Positions 9,338-13,567 of a stretch of 13,567 bases of DNA are shown here, piece after piece. Under the pieces are notes generated by a model. It had not been told where the DNA came from, ran no database searches, and was given only the letters and a program-made list of their open reading frames with translations. Source of the DNA: Fimbriimonadales bacterium (GTDB lineage Bacteria; Armatimonadota; Fimbriimonadia; Fimbriimonadales; GBS-DC). Both the position numbers and the translations under genes were made by a program. The stretch is taken from positions 1 through 13,567 of the forward strand of contig JAOAFW010000261.1 in the NCBI GenBank assembly GCA_026416065.1, in the 5' to 3' direction. Every line of letters begins with the position of its first letter. Position 1 is the stretch's first letter.

Positions 9338-9369
9338 GGCGCGCCTTGCTTCGCCCCGCAAGGCGCGCC
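9338..9369 (+). terminator. 12-bp-stem hairpin between the PPC-like and TPR-CHAT genes
   Basis: GGCGCGCCTTGC (9338-9349) pairs perfectly with GCAAGGCGCGCC (9358-9369) around an 8-nt loop, starting 19 bases after the PPC-like stop codon. The bases after the stem, TTCTAAAC, are only weakly T-rich, so this may be a leaky terminator, an attenuator or an mRNA-stabilising hairpin. If it terminates, the TPR-CHAT gene needs its own promoter in 9370-9414; none is obvious there. Confidence 0.65.
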
Positions 9370-9414
9370 TTCTAAACAAGGAAAATGGTAATTTGCACTG
9401 AAACTCAAAAACAC

Positions 9415-9420
9415 AAGGGA
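9415..9420 (+). promoter_or_regulatory. ribosome binding site of the TPR-CHAT gene
   Basis: AAGGGA at 9415-9420 lies seven bases before the ATG at 9428. This start places a clean signal peptide at the N-terminus, so it is preferred over later in-frame ATGs. Confidence 0.5.
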
Positions 9421-9427
9421 AATAGAG

Positions 9428-12400
9428 ATGAACCTATTGAAAGGTTTCGTATCCTATCTTGGGTTAATCGCGCTCTCAGTATGGGCTTGGGCACAACCTG
9501 CCGATGCCCCAGCCCCAACGGCACGTCCAGAACTGCAGAAGCAAATGGAAGCGCTTCAACAACTCATCGAGGAGAAAGACCACGTCACGGCTCTGGAACG
9601 AAGCGCGGCGCTGCTTCTACAGGCGCGTCAAGAAGGCGACAAGGTTGCTGAGGCGTATGCGCAACGCGCACAGGCGATTGCCCTGGAGAGACAAGACCGC
9701 CCCGATGACGCGGTCAAAGCGTGGTCGCAAGCCGCTGCGCTCTGGAAAGAGCTCGGCGACGCACCGTACGAGGTGGAAGCACTGCTCGGCGAGCTGTGGG
9801 CAGTGCGCGCGGCGCCGGCGGAACAACGCCAAGCAATCCTCAATCGCGTACTCAGTGCAGCGCAACAAAAAACCAGTCGCCCTCTCGCACTGGCAGAGGT
9901 GTTGCGAAGATACGCCCAGCGATTCCACGCTGCCCAACACCTGGATGTGGCGGCGATATTATTCGAACAGGCACTTAAGGTACGCGAACCCGTCGCGCCC
10001 GATTCGCTCGAGACGGGCATTTGCTACTACTGGCTCGGCGAGATCTACCATAAATGGCGCAATCACAACAAAGCCATAGAGGCTTACGAACGCGCTTTAC
10101 AGATTCTCGAGAAGACCGCTCCTAAAAGGCTGGAGCGGCTCACAATACTCTCGAGTCTGGCGGCAATTGACGAGGAACTTCAGCAGTATGCTCGCGGTTT
10201 GGAGCGCGTCCGGAACGCGCTCAAACTGTGCGAGGAGCTAAATGCGCCGCCGCAAGCGCACGCCGCCCTCACCTTGCACGCCGCCAATTTTTACTTTCAT
10301 CTGAATCAATTTGAACAAGCAGAAAACTTGATGCAAAAAAGCATCGACATGTGCCTTCAGCAACCGAACGTCGATCGACGCCTCCTTGTACTTGCTTACG
10401 AACGTCGTGCCGCCATGGCGTTTATGCAGTCTCAAATCGACCGGGCTATTGAATACGCAGACCGTGCATGGGAACAGCAGGAACAGATCGACGCCTCCAA
10501 CCTCGACGCCGCGCGGATATTAGCCTTGCGGGCTATCTGGAGAATGCAAAAATACAATATGAAGGAGGGCGTTGAGTATGCGGAGCGCGCCTGGACAATC
10601 GCTCAAAAAGCCGATCCAAACTCGCCAGACCAGATTCAGATACTTGTTGCTGTCGCGCTGGCGCGTATGGTACAAATGAAACATAACGATGCACTGGAAC
10701 TGCTTGAACGCGCGCGTACCATCGCCCTGCAGAAGGGGGAGTACAGTTCACTGCGCGTCCTTCTTTCTATCCTCAGGCAAGTTAACTCTTTTCTGGGGCG
10801 TACGGAACAAGCCCGCCAGTATCAACAGGAACTGGACGCGCTGGGAAAGCCGGACACGCGGGAACTGCTTATACAAGTGCATGAACTTACCACACAAACT
10901 CAGTCGGCACTTATCGCGGGGAACTATATCGGCGCCCTGCAGATGGCAAATCGCGGGCTGGAGTTGTGTCGTCAGATCACAGACTTACCCATGATTGATC
11001 AATATGAGCTGTCATTTATTATCCTCTTGGGTACTATCCACGGGCATTTGGGAGACTATCAGGGGGCGATTAACGCCTTTACCGCCGCCCATCAGTTGTG
11101 CAGGCAACTGAATAGCTCGCCGCTCTTCATGGCGAGCATCGAGACGAACTTAGGCGCAACCTACCTTGAACTGGGACGCATTGAGGAAGCGCAGGAATAC
11201 CTCACGACAGCGCGTGAGCGTTTGGGGGGCATTCCCCATATGGACTCCCTGTCGTGCTTTATCAACCTCGGAAAACTGTATGCACAGCGCGGCGAGCTCG
11301 ATAAAGCCGCGTCGGAGATACAGCGCGTGGCAGATTGGCTCCGTGAGCAGGGTGTCACCACCCTTCAGCGGGTGCGCGTGCTGACCACTCTGAGCGAAAT
11401 CGAAATCCGGCGCAAGAATTACGATGCAGCGCGCACTTCATTGGACGAGGCGAGGCGTATCTACGACTCGCTGCAGCTTGGTTCACCGGAGCTAATACTC
11501 ATGAACATGCACAGAGCGCGTATCTACATGGCGCAGGGAGAACCCACGCGCGCTGAAGAGGTGCTCCGAGAAGCCCTCCAGTACCTCGAGGAGCAACGTG
11601 GGGAGTGGATTGACCCAGAAATGCGCGCCCTGTCTACCGAGCCGCATTGGGATGCTTATATCCTCTGGGCGCAGCAGCGTATCCGCGCAGGCGACCACGC
11701 CGGCGCCGCAATCGCTCTGGAGAGGAGTCGCGCCCGCGTCCTGACTGAACTGATACATGAGCGTCAGGTCACCAGCCAAGCCCGAGATGAAAAAGTGAGC
11801 TCGTTGTTTAACGAACTGGAACAGGTGCGTAAACAGCAGCGGCGCGTGGCAAGCCAACTCATTCACGCCAAACTGGGCAGCCCTGAGTGGACCGCGCTGC
11901 ACCAACAACGGAATACCCTCAATCAGCGCTATCGAAGTCTGCTTCAGCAACTGGAGCGCGAGTCGCCGCGCCACTTTGGACTGTTAGTGCCTAAGCCCAT
12001 CGAGATGGACTCCATCCAACAGGCCTTAGAGCCGGGCACGGTGCTCCTGTATTACGGCATCGCTCAAGAGGAATTGCTCATCGTCGCAGTGTCGCGCGAC
12101 AGCGTGCGCAGCTATACCTATCCTGTCACTGCTTCTGAGTTGAACCGTCTCGCGGCGCGGTTCCGCGCTATTGTCGCAAAAGAGCCTCTTAGACGTACAG
12201 ACCCCGAGCGTGCAGAAATGTTCTCGCTGGGTAGACGGTTGCATGGGATTTTGGTGCGCCCTGCTGAAGAATCGCTCAAAAAAGCGCAGCGCGTGGTTAT
12301 TTGCCCGACAGGACAGTTGAACCTGTTGCCGTGGAGCGCGCTGGTCGTCTCGGGGGATACCGAGTCGAACGCCGTGTACTGGGCGAGTCAGGTCGCGATT

Positions 12401-13153
12401 CATTTCATCCCCTCGTGGGGCGTCTACCTGCAAGCGCGGGATGTGCGCCCTGCAGGTAGACGTACCGTTGTGGCAGTGTTGTCTTACGAGGACGCACCCT
12501 CCTCCCCTGTGCAGCTGGCTTTGCGGAGCAAGTACGCTCCGACAGTGGAAATCACTCCGTTGCCCGACGCGCTGCGCGAGGCAGACGCCGTCGCGAAACA
12601 CGTTGGGCAAGATCTACGGAAACTCGTGAACCAAGCAGCAACGCCCGAAGCCGTGCGTACAGAAGCGCAGGGGGCGCGTGTGATTCACTTTATTTGCCAC
12701 GCCTTTGCCAGCGACCGCGACCCCTACAGTTCGGTGTTGTTGCTCGCGCCACCAACGCAGGAGACGGGCATGCTCAGCGCAGCTGCTGTCATGGATGACT
12801 GGCGATTGCAAGCTGACCTCGTGATGCTGGCTGCCTGCGAGTCATCGGAGGGTGTGCTGCGACGCTATGAGGGCTTATTCGGCTTAGCACGGGCGTTCCT
12901 GTTTGCCGGCGCACGCACTGTAGGAGCAACCCTATGGAAAATCAGCGATGAGGCAACTTACTCCCTGATGGATACCTTCTATGCTCACTATGCTCGAGGT
13001 GTATCCAAGGACGAGGCGCTGCGCCAAGCGCAACAAACGCTCCTCAAGAGCACGAAATTCCGGGATCCTTACTTCTGGAGTGGCTTTGTGCTGATTGGCG
13101 ACTATAGAAACGACTCCGGTTTAGCGCGTTCGACAGTTTCTCAGCAGCCGTGA
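9428..13153 (+). CDS. exported TPR-repeat protein with C-terminal CHAT (caspase-like) peptidase domain, 1241 residues
   Basis: CHAT domains are caspase-fold cysteine peptidases (relatives of separase and of the CRISPR-linked Csx29/TPR-CHAT). Residues 1-22 form a signal peptide with a likely cut at AWA|QP. About eleven or twelve TPR helical hairpins fill residues 60-725; clear ones are at 200-226, 281-308, 325-350, 365-392, 529-557, 569-599, 609-638, 651-680 and 693-723. A charged coiled-coil-like linker (about 785-845) precedes the CHAT domain (about 860-1227). The predicted catalytic His is in HFICHA (H1091, bases 12698-12700) and the Cys in LAACESSEG (C1137, bases 12836-12838). The typical C-terminal GATLWKISDEAT and FRDPYFWSGFVLIGD follow. 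Both catalytic residues appear intact. Export would place a caspase-like enzyme outside the cytoplasm, which differs from the cytosolic defence versions. The upstream PPC-like secreted protein is a possible partner. Substrate and trigger are unknown. Confidence 0.93.
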   Translation: MNLLKGFVSYLGLIALSVWAWAQPADAPAPTARPELQKQMEALQQLIEEKDHVTALERSAALLLQARQEGDKVAEAYAQRAQAIALERQDRPDDAVKAWSQAAALWKELGDAPYEVEALLGELWAVRAAPAEQRQAILNRVLSAAQQKTSRPLALAEVLRRYAQRFHAAQHLDVAAILFEQALKVREPVAPDSLETGICYYWLGEIYHKWRNHNKAIEAYERALQILEKTAPKRLERLTILSSLAAIDEELQQYARGLERVRNALKLCEELNAPPQAHAALTLHAANFYFHLNQFEQAENLMQKSIDMCLQQPNVDRRLLVLAYERRAAMAFMQSQIDRAIEYADRAWEQQEQIDASNLDAARILALRAIWRMQKYNMKEGVEYAERAWTIAQKADPNSPDQIQILVAVALARMVQMKHNDALELLERARTIALQKGEYSSLRVLLSILRQVNSFLGRTEQARQYQQELDALGKPDTRELLIQVHELTTQTQSALIAGNYIGALQMANRGLELCRQITDLPMIDQYELSFIILLGTIHGHLGDYQGAINAFTAAHQLCRQLNSSPLFMASIETNLGATYLELGRIEEAQEYLTTARERLGGIPHMDSLSCFINLGKLYAQRGELDKAASEIQRVADWLREQGVTTLQRVRVLTTLSEIEIRRKNYDAARTSLDEARRIYDSLQLGSPELILMNMHRARIYMAQGEPTRAEEVLREALQYLEEQRGEWIDPEMRALSTEPHWDAYILWAQQRIRAGDHAGAAIALERSRARVLTELIHERQVTSQARDEKVSSLFNELEQVRKQQRRVASQLIHAKLGSPEWTALHQQRNTLNQRYRSLLQQLERESPRHFGLLVPKPIEMDSIQQALEPGTVLLYYGIAQEELLIVAVSRDSVRSYTYPVTASELNRLAARFRAIVAKEPLRRTDPERAEMFSLGRRLHGILVRPAEESLKKAQRVVICPTGQLNLLPWSALVVSGDTESNAVYWASQVAIHFIPSWGVYLQARDVRPAGRRTVVAVLSYEDAPSSPVQLALRSKYAPTVEITPLPDALREADAVAKHVGQDLRKLVNQAATPEAVRTEAQGARVIHFICHAFASDRDPYSSVLLLAPPTQETGMLSAAAVMDDWRLQADLVMLAACESSEGVLRRYEGLFGLARAFLFAGARTVGATLWKISDEATYSLMDTFYAHYARGVSKDEALRQAQQTLLKSTKFRDPYFWSGFVLIGDYRNDSGLARSTVSQQP

Positions 13154-13170
13154 ACCAGCGCCTTTGAAAA

Positions 13171-13290
13171 ACCAGCTTCGACGTGCTACGCGGGCATGGG
13201 GAAGGCGACCCGCGCGTGGAACTCCACAACGAACTCGCTCAGAGCGACACGCTGAAAGTGATCTTGAAGTTGTGGGAGAAGCCGGTGTGA
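13171..13290 (+). pseudogene. internally deleted second copy of trm1
   Basis: Bases 13171-13242 align with 7533-7604 of trm1 with about five substitutions. Bases 13250-13283 match 8362-8395 perfectly, 34 of 34; the junction between them also resembles trm1 with a 3-base gap. The sequence therefore joins trm1 codons about 82-105 to codons about 355-370 and lacks about 249 codons, including the DLDPFGTP catalytic motif. The frame is kept: it reads FDVLRGHGEGDPRVELHNEL, then AQSDTLKVILKLWEKPV and a TGA at 13288-13290. An in-frame TGA lies at 13165-13167 and there is no ATG; the only early start would be GTG at 13183 without a ribosome binding site. It is best read as a decayed duplicate starting 17 bases after the TPR-CHAT stop. 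A small expressed peptide is possible but unsupported. Confidence 0.88.
13250..13283 (+). repeat. 34-bp direct repeat, right copy, inside the trm1 remnant
   Basis: Perfect copy of 8362-8395. The flanks after both copies differ (AGACCTGTAA after the left, GGTGTGAGCG after the right), so identity stops just before the ends of the two reading frames. Confidence 0.9.
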
Positions 13291-13295
13291 GCGTG

Positions 13296-13324
13296 AAGGG
13301 GGCGCACACACCGTGCGCCCCCTT
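13296..13324. terminator. strong hairpin terminator after the TPR-CHAT/trm1-remnant region
   Basis: AAGGGGGCGCAC (13296-13307) pairs perfectly with GTGCGCCCCCTT (13313-13324) around a 5-nt loop, followed by GTTCC. The 12-bp GC-rich stem begins five bases after the remnant's stop. It lies between convergent genes, so it may serve both the plus-strand transcript and the minus-strand dockerin-like gene, whose stop is at 13346. Confidence 0.75.
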
Positions 13325-13345
13325 GTTCCAAGACTAAGGGAAGTT

Positions 13346-13530
13346 TTAGTTTCCGCAGCCGCTGCTGAAGTTGAACAGCACGATGAGCAGGTCGGCGTCA
13401 TCCACCACACCGTCGCCGTTCACATCGGAAGCCGCGTCGTTCCCGCCGAAGTTGAACAGCACCTGCAGCAAATCGGCGTCATCCACGCAGCCGTCGCCGT
13501 TCACATCGCCTGGAACCGACTGCCGTACGA
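13346..13530 (-). CDS. C-terminal 60 residues of a protein ending in a dockerin-like EF-hand pair
   Basis: The minus strand is open from the adapter junction to a TAA at 13346-13348. The visible end contains two near-identical units: DVNGDGCVDDADLLQVLFNF, then GGNDAAS, then DVNGDGVVDDADLLIVLFNF, ending SSGCGN. Each begins with a DxNxDGxVxxxD calcium loop followed by a helix, the layout of type I dockerins. In clostridial cellulosomes dockerins plug into cohesins; in many other bacteria similar pairs end secreted or surface proteins and their partner is unknown. The two Cys residues (in unit one and in the GCGN tail) could form a disulfide. The rest of the protein, including its catalytic or binding part, is beyond the contig end, and no stop or start separates it from the adapter. 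Confidence 0.85.
13367..13427 (-). repeat. 61-bp direct repeat, EF-hand unit two
   Basis: This stretch and 13448-13508 encode the two calcium-loop units and are largely identical at the DNA level, with an 81-bp period. This indicates an internal duplication within the dockerin-like gene. Confidence 0.75.
13448..13508 (-). repeat. 61-bp direct repeat, EF-hand unit one
   Basis: Partner of 13367-13427. Most differences fall in the middle (GCAGGTGCTG versus ATCGTGCTG-type codons), and the DVNGDG and VDDADLL parts are nearly the same in both. Confidence 0.75.
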
Positions 13531-13567
13531 CTGTCTCTTATACACATCTGACGCTGCCGACGAGCGA
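13531..13567. other. Illumina Nextera adapter left on the contig end (artefact)
   Basis: Bases 13531-13549 are the 19-bp Tn5 mosaic end CTGTCTCTTATACACATCT, and 13550-13563 are GACGCTGCCGACGA. Together they are exactly the 33-nt reverse complement of the Nextera read 1 adapter. The last four bases, GCGA, fit the start of an i5 index in that orientation (compatible with the N501 index, but four bases are weak evidence). This is library sequence, not genome; true genomic sequence ends at 13530. Confidence 0.97.

Noticed and set aside
13531..13549. Natural Tn5-type transposon end
   Set aside because: The 19-bp mosaic end is followed immediately by the 14-nt Nextera-specific tail and the contig end, so it is library adapter.

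Overview
The window looks like one end-to-end metagenomic contig from a fairly GC-rich bacterium. Both outermost genes are cut by the contig ends, and the right end carries an unremoved Illumina Nextera adapter (13531-13563). The lineage cannot be fixed from this sequence alone. Three features suggest, by inference, a deep-branching and possibly thermophilic bacterium such as an Armatimonadota-type organism: a bacterial Trm1 tRNA methyltransferase, a very large thioester alpha-2-macroglobulin, and a secreted protein ending in two 'DVNGDGxVDDADLL' calcium loops.

Layout, left to right. (1) 1-1779, minus: the first 593 residues of the ATP-dependent protease Lon, complete through the AAA+ module but cut before the Ser-Lys protease domain. 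(2) 1780-2057: a 278-bp gap with a 15-bp palindrome (possible terminator) and a doubtful start-less reading frame ending just before lon. (3) 2058-7139, minus: a 1693-residue exported alpha-2-macroglobulin-like protein with an intact CVEQ thioester motif. (4) 7140-7289: a 150-bp divergent promoter region. (5) 7290-8405, plus: trm1, tRNA (guanine-26) dimethyltransferase. (6) 8521-9318, plus: a secreted protein with two PPC-like beta-sandwich halves. (7) 9338-9369: a strong hairpin. (8) 9428-13153, plus: a 1241-residue exported TPR array fused to a C-terminal CHAT caspase-like peptidase domain with an apparent His/Cys dyad. (9) 13171-13290: an in-frame, internally deleted copy of trm1, followed by a terminator hairpin (13296-13324). 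(10) 13346-13530, minus: the last 60 residues of a protein ending in a dockerin-like EF-hand pair, then adapter.

The most unusual structure is 7290-13290. The PPC-like/TPR-CHAT pair lies between a complete trm1 and a shrunken second copy of trm1 that joins codons about 82-105 to codons about 355-370 and keeps the frame. A 34-bp stretch at the trm1 3' end is perfectly repeated on both sides of the pair. This points either to a past duplication with loss of the middle of the second copy, or to insertion of the pair beside trm1.

Functionally, the Lon gene is housekeeping protein quality control and Trm1 is tRNA modification. The alpha-2-macroglobulin (a protease trap), the PPC-like protein and the TPR-CHAT protein all carry export signals. 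Together they may form an extracytoplasmic protease/anti-protease neighbourhood. That is inference from proximity and domain content, not something the sequence shows directly.
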